From: Nocardia sp. alder85J
GTDB taxonomy: Bacteria; Actinomycetota; Actinomycetes; Mycobacteriales; Mycobacteriaceae
Assembly: GCF_020176955.2 (NCBI RefSeq)
Contig: NZ_JAIUCZ020000007.1
Location: 124,001 to 188,000, forward strand
Reading direction: 5' to 3'
DNA length: 64,000 bases
Part shown: positions 8,334 to 16,095 of the stretch, piece by piece
Numbering within the stretch: the first letter of the stretch is position 1
Layout of the letters: every line of letters begins with the position of its first letter
Notes under the pieces: generated by a model
The model's database searches: none
Told to the model about the DNA's origin: nothing
Seen by the model: the letters and a program-made list of their open reading frames with translations, nothing else
Made by a program: the position numbers and the translations under genes

Positions 8334-8356
8334 TTAGTGAACGTTTGTTTGGTAAC
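8334..8356. promoter_or_regulatory. Candidate TetR operator upstream of P450 gene
   Basis: The sequence from 8334 begins TTAGTGAACG, continues through a T/G-rich centre and ends GGTAAC at 8356; it is an imperfect dyad (TTA..AAC..GTT..TAA). It lies 18 bases before the chosen P450 start codon and shares AGTGAACG with the site at 4430. Repressor binding there would block transcription or early translation. This is pattern-based. Confidence 0.35.
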
Positions 8357-8373
8357 AACTCTTGGGGGTCACT

Positions 8374-9573
8374 GTGACCGAAACCCTTCCCACCTATCCC
8401 ATGTCACGGGCCGCCGACCGCCCGTTCGATCCACCACCGCCGCTGCGGGAGGTGGAACCGATCAGCCGGGTGCGCATCTGGAACGGCGAAACGCCCTGGC
8501 TGGTAACCGGATATGAGGCCCAGCGAAAAGTACTGGCCGATCAGCGTTTCAGCGCCGACACGCTACGGGCCGGTTTCCCGCACCAATCCGAATCGACAGA
8601 GGAACGCCGCCGGAAGTTCCGGCCGTTCATCGTGTTGGACGATCCGGAACATGCCCGGCTGCGAAAGATGTTGACCCGCAACTTCATGATCAAGCGCATC
8701 GACGCGCTGCGGCCGCGGGTACAGCAGATCGTGGACGAGCTGATCGACGCGATGACCGCCGGTCCGAAACCCGTGGATCTGGTGCGCGAGTTCGCATTAC
8801 CGGTTCCGTCGCTGGTCATCTGCGAACTGCTCGGCGTGCCGTACGCCGATCACGAGTTCTTCCAGGCGTGCAGCCGCAAGATCATCTCCACCGAGACCCC
8901 ACCCGCGGAGTCGATGGCCGCCGGTGACGAATTGCGTTCGTATCTACGCGATCTCGTCGCCGTCAAGCAGCAGCATCCGACCGACGACATGCTCGGCCAC
9001 CTGGTCTCCGGGCAGCTCGCCGAGGGTCTGCTGACCATCGACCAGGTGGCGGACATGGGCGTGCTCATGCTGATCGCCGGGCACGAGACCACCGCCAACA
9101 TGATCGGCCTGGGCACGCTGGCCCTGCTGCGGCATCCGGATCAGCTCGCCGAACTGCGCGACGCGCAGGATCCGGCGCTGACCGCCAACGCGGTCGAGGA
9201 GCTGCTGCGCTATCTCACCATCGTGCACTCCGGCCGGCGCCGGGTGGCCACCGCCGACGTCGAGGTCGGCGGGCAGCTGGTCCGGGCCGGTGAGGGCATC
9301 ATCCTCGCCAACGACGCGGGTAACCGGGACGGCGAGGCGTTCCCCGATCCGGACACCCTCGACATCCACCGGCCGGCCCGGCATCACGTCGCCTTCGGCT
9401 ACGGCGTGCACCAGTGCCTGGGTCAGCCGCTGGCCCGGATGGAGCTGCAGATCGTCTACGGCACGCTGTATCGGCGCATTCCCACGCTGCGCCTGGCCGT
9501 TCCGTTCGAGGAGATCGAGTACAAGCACGCCATGGTCGTCTACGGCGTCCATGCCCTGCCCGTCACCTGGTGA
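8374..9573 (+). CDS. Cytochrome P450 (CYP105-like)
   Basis: This is a 399-residue soluble bacterial class I P450. Visible signatures are the I-helix oxygen-binding 'LMLIAGHETTANM', the K-helix E-x-x-R within 'EELLRYLTIVHSGRRR', and the heme loop 'HVAFGYGVHQCLGQPLAR' with the axial Cys. 'LPVPSLVICELLGVPYADHEFF' is typical of CYP105-type enzymes, which hydroxylate steroids, macrolides and xenobiotics. GTG at 8374 is chosen because a G-rich ribosome site (TGGGGG) lies about 7 bases before it; an in-frame TTG at 8362 overlaps that site. The ferredoxin gene 11 bases downstream is its natural redox partner. The substrate cannot be read from sequence. Confidence 0.92.
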   Translation: MTETLPTYPMSRAADRPFDPPPPLREVEPISRVRIWNGETPWLVTGYEAQRKVLADQRFSADTLRAGFPHQSESTEERRRKFRPFIVLDDPEHARLRKMLTRNFMIKRIDALRPRVQQIVDELIDAMTAGPKPVDLVREFALPVPSLVICELLGVPYADHEFFQACSRKIISTETPPAESMAAGDELRSYLRDLVAVKQQHPTDDMLGHLVSGQLAEGLLTIDQVADMGVLMLIAGHETTANMIGLGTLALLRHPDQLAELRDAQDPALTANAVEELLRYLTIVHSGRRRVATADVEVGGQLVRAGEGIILANDAGNRDGEAFPDPDTLDIHRPARHHVAFGYGVHQCLGQPLARMELQIVYGTLYRRIPTLRLAVPFEEIEYKHAMVVYGVHALPVTW

Positions 9574-9584
9574 GGACGATACCC

Positions 9585-9779
9585 ATGAAAGTTGTTGTGG
9601 ATCAGGAGAAGTGCATCGGCTCCGGGCAGTGCGTGCTGGCCGCCGCCGATGTGTTCGACCAGCGCGACGACGATGCGGTCGTGGTGCTGCTCCAGGAGCA
9701 TCCGGCCGCCGACCGGGACGAGGACGTGCGCCAGGCGGCCCGGCTGTGCCCGGCGCTGGCGATCGAACTCGACGAGTAG
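9585..9779 (+). CDS. 3Fe-4S ferredoxin, P450 redox partner
   Basis: The 64-residue protein has the actinobacterial P450 ferredoxin layout: 'DQEKCIGSGQCVLAAADVF' near the N-terminus and 'AARLCPALAIEL' near the C-terminus. The three cysteines match a [3Fe-4S] cluster: in the first motif the central position that would be the fourth Cys of a 4Fe-4S site is Gly/Ser. It begins 11 bases after the P450 stop, so the two are co-transcribed and it should deliver electrons from a ferredoxin reductase encoded elsewhere. A GC-rich hairpin follows. Confidence 0.93.
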   Translation: MKVVVDQEKCIGSGQCVLAAADVFDQRDDDAVVVLLQEHPAADRDEDVRQAARLCPALAIELDE

Positions 9780-9790
9780 CCACGGGTGGG

Positions 9791-9811
9791 CCGGGCCCGC
9801 GCCGGGCCCGG
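9791..9811. terminator. GC-rich hairpin after ferredoxin gene
   Basis: CCGGGCCC (9791-9798) and GGGCCCGG (9804-9811) form an 8-bp stem with a 5-base loop just after the ferredoxin stop. It may attenuate read-through to the DUF3556 gene rather than fully terminate. Confidence 0.5.
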
Positions 9812-9903
9812 TCTATCACGTGATTGACAGCATCGGCGAACAGTGTCACCGTATCCGGACCGGCAGCGCATCGGGGCGTCGCGCCGGGGACGGAGGCGTT
9901 CCG

Positions 9904-11622
9904 ATGGGATTTCTCGGGCCGGAGTTGCCCACGGTGGACCTGGCCGAATGGTCGAAAGGCACTCGCGGGGAGCGGATCCGGCCGATGGCCCGGCACTGGG
10001 CCGAGGTCGGCTTCGGGACGCCGGTGATCCTGCACCTGTTCTACCTGGCCAAGATCGGTCTCTACCTCCTCGGCGGCTGGCTGATCGCGGGCAGCACCCC
10101 CGGCCTGGGCGGGCCCACCGCGGCGGGCTCGTGGTGGTCGGAGCCGATCGTGTTCGAGAAGATCGTGCTGTACACCATGCTGTTCGAGGTGGTCGGGCTG
10201 GGCTGCGGGTTCGGGCCGCTGAACAACCGGTACTTCCCGCCGATGGGCTCGATCCTGTACTGGTTGCGGCCCGGCACGATTCGGCTGCCACCGTGGCCGG
10301 GCCGGGTGCCGTTCACCGCGGGTGACGACCGCACGCCGGTGGACGTCGCACTGTACGCCGCCGTGCTGGTGGCGATCTGCGTGGCGCTGGGTTCCGGTGG
10401 CGGCGGGGCGAATCCGGTGTCGCACCACGGTGTGGGACTGCTGCCGCGCTGGGAGATCGTGCTGATCCTGGCGCTGCCGGCGGTGGCCGGCCTGCGCGAC
10501 AAGGTGATCTTCCTGGCCGCGCGCGGTGAGGTGTACGCGACGCTGACGGTCACCTTCCTGTTCGGCGGCGCCGATACGGTGATCGGCGCGAAGCTGATCT
10601 TCGTGGTGATCTGGCTGGGCGCGGCGACCTCGAAACTGAACCGGCACTTCCCGTTCGTGGTCTCGACCATGATGTCCAACAGCCCGGTGACGCGGCCGCG
10701 CGCGCTCAAACGCCGCTTCTTCGAACGGTTTCCGGACGATCTGCGGCCGGGCCGGTGGTCCCGAGTGGTCGCCCACGTCTCCACCGCCGTCGAGATGACC
10801 GGTGGCGTGGTACTGATCTGCTCCGGCGGCGGGCCGGTGACCGCGGTCGCCGCGACGGTCGTGATCTGCTTCCACCTGGCGATCCTCACCGCGATCCCGA
10901 TGGGTGTACCGCTGGAGTGGAACGTCTTCATGATCTACGGGGTGTCGGCGCTGTTCGTCGCGCATGCCGGGCTGCGGCCCGGCGATCTGCACCACGTCTG
11001 GCCCGCGGTACTGCTGACCCTCCTGGCCGCGGGCATCGTGATCACCGGAAATCTGTTCCCGCGCAAGGTCTCCTTTCTGCCGGGCATGCGGTACTACGCC
11101 GGCAACTGGGACACCACGCTGTGGTGCGTCCGGCCGTCGGCGGCGCGGAAGATCGACGCGCACGTGGTGGCGATCGCGAGTATGCCGCAGGCCCAGCTGG
11201 AACGGGTCTACGGCAAGGACCGCGCGGTGATCCCGCTGTATCTGGGATATGCCTTCCGGGCGATGAATTCGCACGGCCGGGCACTGTTCACGCTGGTGCA
11301 CCGCGCGGTTCCGGCGGGCTGCGAGGACGAGTACACCGTCACCGACGGAGAACGTATCTGTAGCACCGCGATCGGCTGGAACTTCGGCGACGGTCATCTG
11401 CACAACGAGCAGTTGATCGCGGCCCTGCACAAGCGCTGCGAGTTCGAGCCGGGCGAGGTCCGGGTGATCCTGCTCGACGCCCAGCCGATCCATCGGCAGA
11501 CCCAGCGCTATCGCCTGATCGACGCCGCCACCGGGGAATTCGAGCGCGGCACGATCAAGGTGGCGGATCTGGTGACCCGGCAGCCGTGGGAGGACGACGT
11601 GCCGGTGGAGGTGGATCGGTGA
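9904..11622 (+). CDS. DUF3556-type polytopic membrane protein
   Basis: The 572-residue product has several hydrophobic segments through roughly residues 40-390 ('PVILHLFYLAKIGLYLLGGWLI', 'VALYAAVLVAICVALG', 'AVLLTLLAAGIVITGNLF'). A soluble C-terminal region of about 170 residues follows ('YYAGNWDTTLWCVRPSAARKID', 'GWNFGDGHLHNEQLIAAL', 'HRQTQRYRLIDAATGEFERG'). It matches my recollection of the DUF3556 transmembrane family of mycolate actinobacteria, whose function is unknown. Conserved His residues ('SKLNRHFPFV', 'GDGHLHNEQL') hint at a metal or redox site, but that is speculative. Position after the P450 and ferredoxin genes suggests a part in the same pathway. Confidence 0.75.
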   Translation: MGFLGPELPTVDLAEWSKGTRGERIRPMARHWAEVGFGTPVILHLFYLAKIGLYLLGGWLIAGSTPGLGGPTAAGSWWSEPIVFEKIVLYTMLFEVVGLGCGFGPLNNRYFPPMGSILYWLRPGTIRLPPWPGRVPFTAGDDRTPVDVALYAAVLVAICVALGSGGGGANPVSHHGVGLLPRWEIVLILALPAVAGLRDKVIFLAARGEVYATLTVTFLFGGADTVIGAKLIFVVIWLGAATSKLNRHFPFVVSTMMSNSPVTRPRALKRRFFERFPDDLRPGRWSRVVAHVSTAVEMTGGVVLICSGGGPVTAVAATVVICFHLAILTAIPMGVPLEWNVFMIYGVSALFVAHAGLRPGDLHHVWPAVLLTLLAAGIVITGNLFPRKVSFLPGMRYYAGNWDTTLWCVRPSAARKIDAHVVAIASMPQAQLERVYGKDRAVIPLYLGYAFRAMNSHGRALFTLVHRAVPAGCEDEYTVTDGERICSTAIGWNFGDGHLHNEQLIAALHKRCEFEPGEVRVILLDAQPIHRQTQRYRLIDAATGEFERGTIKVADLVTRQPWEDDVPVEVDR

Positions 11623-11626
11623 CCGC

Positions 11627-12361
11627 TCAGCCCGCGGTCATCCCGCCGTCGACGACGAATTCCGAACCGGTGCAATAGCTGGACTCCGCACTGGCCAGAT
11701 ACACCACGAGGCCGCTGACCTCCTCCGGCACACCGAGCCGGGTGCGGGTGTCGGCGTCGCGGTCGGCGGTGGCGCCGACCGGTGCGCCGATCATCGGGGT
11801 GAGGATGCCGCCCGGATGCACCGAATTCACCCGCACCCCATGGGGAGCCAGCTCCAGCGCCGCCGATTTGGTCAGGCCGCGCAGGCCGAATTTCGAGGCG
11901 GTGTAGGCATGCATCCCGGCCACGCCCTGCAATCCGGCGGCCGAGGAGATGTTGATCACCGAGGCGGGGCGCGCCGCGACCAAGGCGTCGCGGGCCGCGG
12001 ACAGGCCCAGGAACGGGCCGGTGAGATTGATCGACAGCACCCGCTGCCACCGCTGCTCGGTGTAGGCGCCCAACGCGCCGCCGTCGAGCACGCCGGCGTT
12101 GTTGACCAGCACGTCCAGCTTGCCGAACCGCTCGACGGTGCGGGCGACGGCGGCGGCCCAGTCGCCTGCCGAGGTGACGTCGAGATGGACGTAGGCAGCG
12201 TGGTCGCCGAGTTCGGCGGCGAGCTTCGCGCCGGCCTCGTCGGCGATGTCGCCGACGACCACCCGGGCGCCCTCGGCCAGGCAGGCGCGGGCGTGCGAGG
12301 CGCCCATGCCGGAAGCGCCGCCACTGATCAGGACCACCCGGCCCGCCAATCGTCCACTCAT
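11627..12361 (-). CDS. Short-chain dehydrogenase/reductase (hydroxysteroid dehydrogenase-like)
   Basis: This 244-residue classical SDR shows 'VVLISGGASGMGASHARA' for cofactor binding, 'VLVNNAGVL' (NNAG), the Ser of 'SVINISSAAGLQG', the Tyr/Lys pair of 'YTASKFGLRGL', and a C-terminal 'SSYCTGSEFVVDGGMTAG'. An acidic residue after beta-2 ('VVVGDI') points to NAD(H). It resembles 3-alpha/20-beta-hydroxysteroid dehydrogenases. The ATG at 12361 has a strong AAGGTGGCAGC ribosome site; an ATG 27 bases upstream overlaps the preceding gene and is less likely. It is the last gene of the TetR-OYE-SDR group. Confidence 0.9.
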   Translation of the reverse strand: MSGRLAGRVVLISGGASGMGASHARACLAEGARVVVGDIADEAGAKLAAELGDHAAYVHLDVTSAGDWAAAVARTVERFGKLDVLVNNAGVLDGGALGAYTEQRWQRVLSINLTGPFLGLSAARDALVAARPASVINISSAAGLQGVAGMHAYTASKFGLRGLTKSAALELAPHGVRVNSVHPGGILTPMIGAPVGATADRDADTRTRLGVPEEVSGLVVYLASAESSYCTGSEFVVDGGMTAG

Positions 12362-12384
12362 GCTGCCACCTTCGTAGTTGTGCG

Positions 12385-13593
12385 TCACTGCTCGGCCGCG
12401 GGCCGGCCGAGGGTCAGCGGTTCGGCGGGCTGATCCGGCCGGAACACGCAGTGGGTGCGGGTGTAGATGGTGGGCATACAGGCGTTGCAGTGCACGCAGG
12501 CGGACCGGGTGGAGGCGTCGGATCGGATGCGGTGCAACAGATTCGGCTCCCGCAGCAGGGCACGGCCCATGGCCACGAAGTCGAAACCCTCGGCGCGGGC
12601 CAGGTCCATGGTTTCCAGATTGGTGATGCCGCCCAGCAGGACCAGCGGCATCGACAGCTCACGGCGGTAGTGCCGGGCTCGCTCCAGCAGGAAGCCCTCG
12701 CGATACGGGTACTCCTTCAGGAACTTCCGGCCCACCACCCGGAAGCCCAGCCGGGCCGGGGTGGGCAGTACCTTCGCGAACTCGCGCCGCGGCGCGTCGC
12801 CGTGGAACAGCAGCATCGGGTTCAACAGCGAACTGCCCGCGGTCAATTCGAGCGCGTCCAGCGCGCCGTCGGCCTCCAGCCAGGCCGCCACCTGCAACGA
12901 CTCCGGCACGTCCAGCCCGCCGCGCACGCCGTCGGTCATGTTCAGCTTCGCGGTCACCGCGAGCCGATCACCGACGGCTTCCCGTACCGCGCGGGCGATT
13001 TCGCGGGCCAGCCGGGCCCGGTTGGCGGTGGACCCGCCGTAGCGGTCCTTGCGCCGGTTCAGTTTCGGGCTCAGGAAGGAACTGACCAGATAGTTGTGGC
13101 CGAAATGGATTTCCACGGCGTCGAATCCGGATTCGGCGGCCAGCCGGGCGGCGTGCGCGTGCGCGGTGACGACCTCGGCGATCTCGTCCTCGTCGGGAAC
13201 GTGCATGCGGCTCATCGACAGTGGGCTGAACATCGGGCTCGGCGACAGGGCCGGAACACGATTGGAGGCGGCGTTGGCGACCGGCCCGGCGTGACCGATC
13301 TGCGCACTGGCGGCAGCGCCCTCGGCATGCACGGCGTCGGTGAGCCGGCGCAGACCGGGCAATGCCTCGGGGCGCATCCAGATCTGGTGCCGGTCGGTAC
13401 GGCCGCCGGGGGCCACGGCGCAGTAGGCGACCGTGGTCATCCCGACGCCACCGGCGGCGATCTCGCGGTGGAAGTCGATCAGGTCGGCGGTGACCAGGGC
13501 GTCCGGCGTGCGGCCCTCGAAGGTCGCGGCCTTCAGCACCCGATTGCGCAGGGTCACCGGGCCGAGCCGGGCCGGGTCGAAGATGTCCGTCAT
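12385..13593 (-). CDS. NADH:flavin oxidoreductase / old yellow enzyme family
   Basis: The 402-residue protein is an FMN-dependent OYE barrel: 'LGPVTLRNRVLKAATFEG' at the N-terminus, 'ASAQIGHAG', 'AARLAAESGFDAVEIHFGHNYLVSSFLSP' with its His pair, 'NRRKDRYGGSTANRARL', and the phosphate-binding 'GFDFVAMGRALLREPNLL'. A C-terminal 'ACVHCNACMPTIY' cysteine cluster resembles the iron-sulfur motif of the larger dienoyl-CoA-reductase-like OYEs, but the second flavin domain is absent. It probably reduces an activated C=C bond. The start overlaps the TetR stop by 4 bases (ATGA), so they are translationally coupled. Confidence 0.88.
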   Translation of the reverse strand: MTDIFDPARLGPVTLRNRVLKAATFEGRTPDALVTADLIDFHREIAAGGVGMTTVAYCAVAPGGRTDRHQIWMRPEALPGLRRLTDAVHAEGAAASAQIGHAGPVANAASNRVPALSPSPMFSPLSMSRMHVPDEDEIAEVVTAHAHAARLAAESGFDAVEIHFGHNYLVSSFLSPKLNRRKDRYGGSTANRARLAREIARAVREAVGDRLAVTAKLNMTDGVRGGLDVPESLQVAAWLEADGALDALELTAGSSLLNPMLLFHGDAPRREFAKVLPTPARLGFRVVGRKFLKEYPYREGFLLERARHYRRELSMPLVLLGGITNLETMDLARAEGFDFVAMGRALLREPNLLHRIRSDASTRSACVHCNACMPTIYTRTHCVFRPDQPAEPLTLGRPAAEQ

Positions 13594-14189
13594 CGCATGT
13601 CTCCTGCCGGGGCGGGTTCCGCGACCGGGGCGGTCAGCCCGGCCACCACGAAGCGGCGCAGCGTGGCGAGCATGTCCGGCGACAGTTGCCGTTGCTCGGC
13701 CCCGGCCTCGCCGAAACGCATGATGATGAGGTCGAAGGCCAGCATCCAGCGGCGCCGGCCGATCTTCTCGTCCAGGCCGGGCAGCAGGCCCACCCAGGAG
13801 TCGAGCCGGAACCAGCGGCCGTGGAAGTCGGTGCCGCGCCGGCCCAGCACGAACTGGGCCAGCAGCCGCAGATGCAGCCGGCCCAGCGGATCGGCGGCCA
13901 GCGCCACGAACGGGGCCAGCACCGCGTCCACCACGTCGGCGACCGAGCCGTGCCCGGCCGTCAGCGCCAGTCCCTCGGCCCACAACGGCCCGAGCCGCTC
14001 CTCGAGCAGCGCCGCGACCAACGCCTCTTTGGAGCCGAAGTGGTAGTGCACCGCGGCCGGATTGGCTCCGGCCGCGGTGCAGATCGCACGGACGGACACC
14101 TCGTCGTAGCGGGCGGTCCGCAACAGCTGCTCGGCGGCGGCCAGCAGCCGTTCGCGGGTGCCGGGTACCGGGGGGACTGCGTCGGCCAT
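13590..14189 (-). CDS. TetR-family transcriptional regulator
   Basis: The 199-residue regulator has its HTH at about residues 10-55 ('GTRERLLAAAEQLLRTARYD', 'VSVRAICTAAGANPAAVHYHFGSKEALVAALL') and a helical ligand domain. It is the first gene of a leftward OYE-SDR group and overlaps the OYE start. A perfect 7-bp dyad with 11-bp spacing lies 27-51 bases upstream and is a strong autoregulatory candidate. An ATG further upstream would run through that dyad and is rejected. Ligand unknown, possibly a ring-cleavage or enone intermediate. Confidence 0.88.
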   Translation of the reverse strand: MADAVPPVPGTRERLLAAAEQLLRTARYDEVSVRAICTAAGANPAAVHYHFGSKEALVAALLEERLGPLWAEGLALTAGHGSVADVVDAVLAPFVALAADPLGRLHLRLLAQFVLGRRGTDFHGRWFRLDSWVGLLPGLDEKIGRRRWMLAFDLIIMRFGEAGAEQRQLSPDMLATLRRFVVAGLTAPVAEPAPAGDMR

Positions 14190-14215
14190 GCCCCCAGTAG
14201 AACACGTTCCAATCA

Positions 14216-14240
14216 TTGTTTCAATCAGTGATGGAAACAA
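14216..14240. promoter_or_regulatory. TetR-type operator dyad
   Basis: TTGTTTC (14216-14222) and GAAACAA (14234-14240) are perfect inverted arms separated by 11 bases, in the 65-bp gap between the LLM gene and the TetR gene. A/T-rich arms stand out from the local GC content. Position directly ahead of the TetR start suggests autorepression of the TetR-OYE-SDR unit. Confidence 0.6.
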
Positions 14241-14254
14241 CGAGGGGACGCACC

Positions 14255-15175
14255 TCACGCGATCGCGGGCATGATCTCCTCGGCCACCCACTGGGTGTAG
14301 TCGAAGTACTCGTCGAGATGGCGCACCTCGGGGATCGGCACCGCGCTGATCGTCACGCCGAGTTCACCGAACCAGCCCAGCCGATCGATGATCTCCTGCT
14401 TGGTCATCCCCGGCCGGGCCCGCGGATCCTCCTGCGCGACATGCCCTTCCCCGACCCGGCTGGTGGCGAAGCCGTAGAAGACATCGGTCAGCCCGCCGCT
14501 GTAGTCCGGCTGCGAGCGGAGGTAGTCCAGCTTGGCCGGAATGTCCTCGGGCTTGGTCAGGAACGGCCACCAGCCGGTGCCGTACCGGGCCGCGCGCCGC
14601 AGCACCGGCGCGGCGTCGCCGCCGAACCAGATCGGCGGATGCGGGGACTGCACCGGCTTCGGCTCGAACCGCACGTCCCGGAAGGAGACGAACTCGCCGC
14701 TGAACTCCGGTTCGTCGGCGGTCCACAGCTCCAGGATGGCCCGGACGTATTCCTCACTGCGCGCGCCTCTTTCGTGGAAGGGCACGCCGAGGGCCGCGAA
14801 CTCCTCCGGCAGCCAGCCGACCCCGAAGGTGACGGTGACCCGGCCGCCGGACAGCCAGTCGATGCTCGCCAGCGCCTTGGCGGTGACGATCGGATGTTGC
14901 AGCGGCAGAATCGCGATGCACGAGTTCACCCGGATCCGCTCGGTGGCCCCCGCCAGGTACGCCATGGTCGGATACGCGGCGAGGTAGTGCGCGCCGGACC
15001 GCTCCACATGCTGCCCGGGAATCACGAAATGTTCGGGCACGCTGATCATCTCGTAGCCCCACCGCTCGGCCCAGCGGGCCAGGCGGGCCTGGTCGGCGCC
15101 GGTGACCACCGACTCCCAGGGCTGACAGTTCGCCGGCAGCCGCAGCAGGTGCGGCATCGGGAAGCCGAGTTTCAT
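14255..15175 (-). CDS. LLM-class (probably F420-dependent) oxidoreductase
   Basis: The 306-residue TIM-barrel protein shows luciferase-like features: 'LARWAERWGYEMISVPEHFV', 'ERIRVNSCIAILPLQHPIVTAKALASIDWLSGGRVTVTFGVGW', 'GVPFHERGARSEEYVRAI' and 'PHPPIWFGGDAAP'. The 'LSGGR' and 'GVGW' blocks are characteristic of actinobacterial F420-dependent LLM enzymes. Cofactor use (F420 rather than FMN) is inferred from that resemblance. It overlaps the upstream enoyl-CoA hydratase gene by 4 bases (ATGA), marking a translationally coupled catabolic pair. Confidence 0.88.
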   Translation of the reverse strand: MKLGFPMPHLLRLPANCQPWESVVTGADQARLARWAERWGYEMISVPEHFVIPGQHVERSGAHYLAAYPTMAYLAGATERIRVNSCIAILPLQHPIVTAKALASIDWLSGGRVTVTFGVGWLPEEFAALGVPFHERGARSEEYVRAILELWTADEPEFSGEFVSFRDVRFEPKPVQSPHPPIWFGGDAAPVLRRAARYGTGWWPFLTKPEDIPAKLDYLRSQPDYSGGLTDVFYGFATSRVGEGHVAQEDPRARPGMTKQEIIDRLGWFGELGVTISAVPIPEVRHLDEYFDYTQWVAEEIMPAIA

Positions 15176-15981
15176 TGCGGCGCCTTCGGTTCGGCGGCGG
15201 AATCACCGCCGAAGTCCGCGGGCACCCAGTTCGGCGAGCGCTTCTCCATGAACGCCCGCATGCCCTCGCGCGGCTCCGGCGATTCCTCCAGCGCCCAGAA
15301 CATGGTCTGGTAGTCGATGAATCCGTAGCGCTCGTTGAGCATCCGCTTCACGTGCATGCGAGCCATCGGCGGGGTCCGGAGGATCTCACCGGCGGCCTTC
15401 AGCGCCTCCGCGCGCAGCGTCTCGTGCGGCACCACCCGCGAGATCAGGCCCATCCGAACGGCTTCCGCCGCGTCGAACTTGCGCGCGGACAGCAGCAGGT
15501 CGCGGGCCATCGCGATCCCGACGTGCGCGGGCAGCACCGCCGCGTAGGTGGCATCGGGGATGCCGCGCAACAGTTCCGGCACCCGGAAGGTGGCGCGGTC
15601 GCTGGCCACACAGATATCGGACAGCATGGCGATCAGCAAACCGCCGGCCTGGCAGATACCGTTCACCGCGGCGATCACCGGCGCGCGGCTGTCGCGGATG
15701 TTCAGGAACGGCAGGATCTCCTGGCCGACGTCGGGCACCTCCGCGTCGCCGGGCTGCCGGCGGCCGCCGAGATCGCCGCCCGGGGCGAACACGTCGCCGG
15801 TGCCGGTGATGATCAGCGCCGCCAGGTCCGGATCGCTGTTGACCAGCCGGACCGCGCGCTTGATGCCGAAGTACATGGCCGGGGTCAGGGCGTTGCGCGC
15901 CTCGGGCCGGTCGATGATGCACCAGCCGATGGGCCCCTCGCGCTCGAAGCGCAGGCCCGCGGCGCCGAGATCGTCTCCCAT
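15172..15981 (-). CDS. Enoyl-CoA hydratase/isomerase (crotonase) family
   Basis: The 269-residue crotonase has 'WCIIDRPEARNALTPAMYFGIKRAV', the oxyanion segments 'ALIITGTGDVFAPGGDLGG' and 'VIAAVNGICQAGGLLIAMLSDI', and the catalytic-region block 'RVPELLRGIPDATYAAVLPAHVG'. A Glu normally used for hydration is not obvious in the Q-A-G-G loop, so isomerase or other crotonase chemistry is possible. It is first in the leftward LLM pair and diverges from the NTF2-like gene across an inverted repeat. Confidence 0.87.
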   Translation of the reverse strand: MGDDLGAAGLRFEREGPIGWCIIDRPEARNALTPAMYFGIKRAVRLVNSDPDLAALIITGTGDVFAPGGDLGGRRQPGDAEVPDVGQEILPFLNIRDSRAPVIAAVNGICQAGGLLIAMLSDICVASDRATFRVPELLRGIPDATYAAVLPAHVGIAMARDLLLSARKFDAAEAVRMGLISRVVPHETLRAEALKAAGEILRTPPMARMHVKRMLNERYGFIDYQTMFWALEESPEPREGMRAFMEKRSPNWVPADFGGDSAAEPKAPQ

Positions 15982-16046
15982 ATGTCTTCCTCTCCTCGGC
16001 CGCGCACGGCGGCTGTGCCGTCATTGACTCGCGATGTTTAATCCGC

Positions 16047-16082
16047 TCTCATAAATACAGTATCGCGTTCTGATTTAAGAGA
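16047..16082. promoter_or_regulatory. Inverted repeat in divergent promoter region
   Basis: TCTCATAAAT (16047-16056) and ATTTAAGAGA (16073-16082) match as inverted arms at 9 of 10 positions, and CAG/CTG extends the dyad inward past a bulged base. The A/T-rich element lies in the 114-bp region between the crotonase gene (leftward) and NTF2-like gene (rightward). It is a likely operator serving both; the binding protein is unknown, and a local TetR is the simplest guess. Confidence 0.55.
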
Positions 16083-16095
16083 ATCGAGTTTCCAC

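Noticed and set aside
9414..9584. Longer ferredoxin reading starting inside the P450 gene
   Set aside because: The first clean start with family-like N-terminus is at 9585; upstream codons belong to the P450 heme region in another frame.
8944..11493. 849-residue leftward open frame opposite P450, ferredoxin and DUF3556 genes
   Set aside because: His/Arg/Gln-rich antisense translation spanning three well-supported genes; no start signal or family match.
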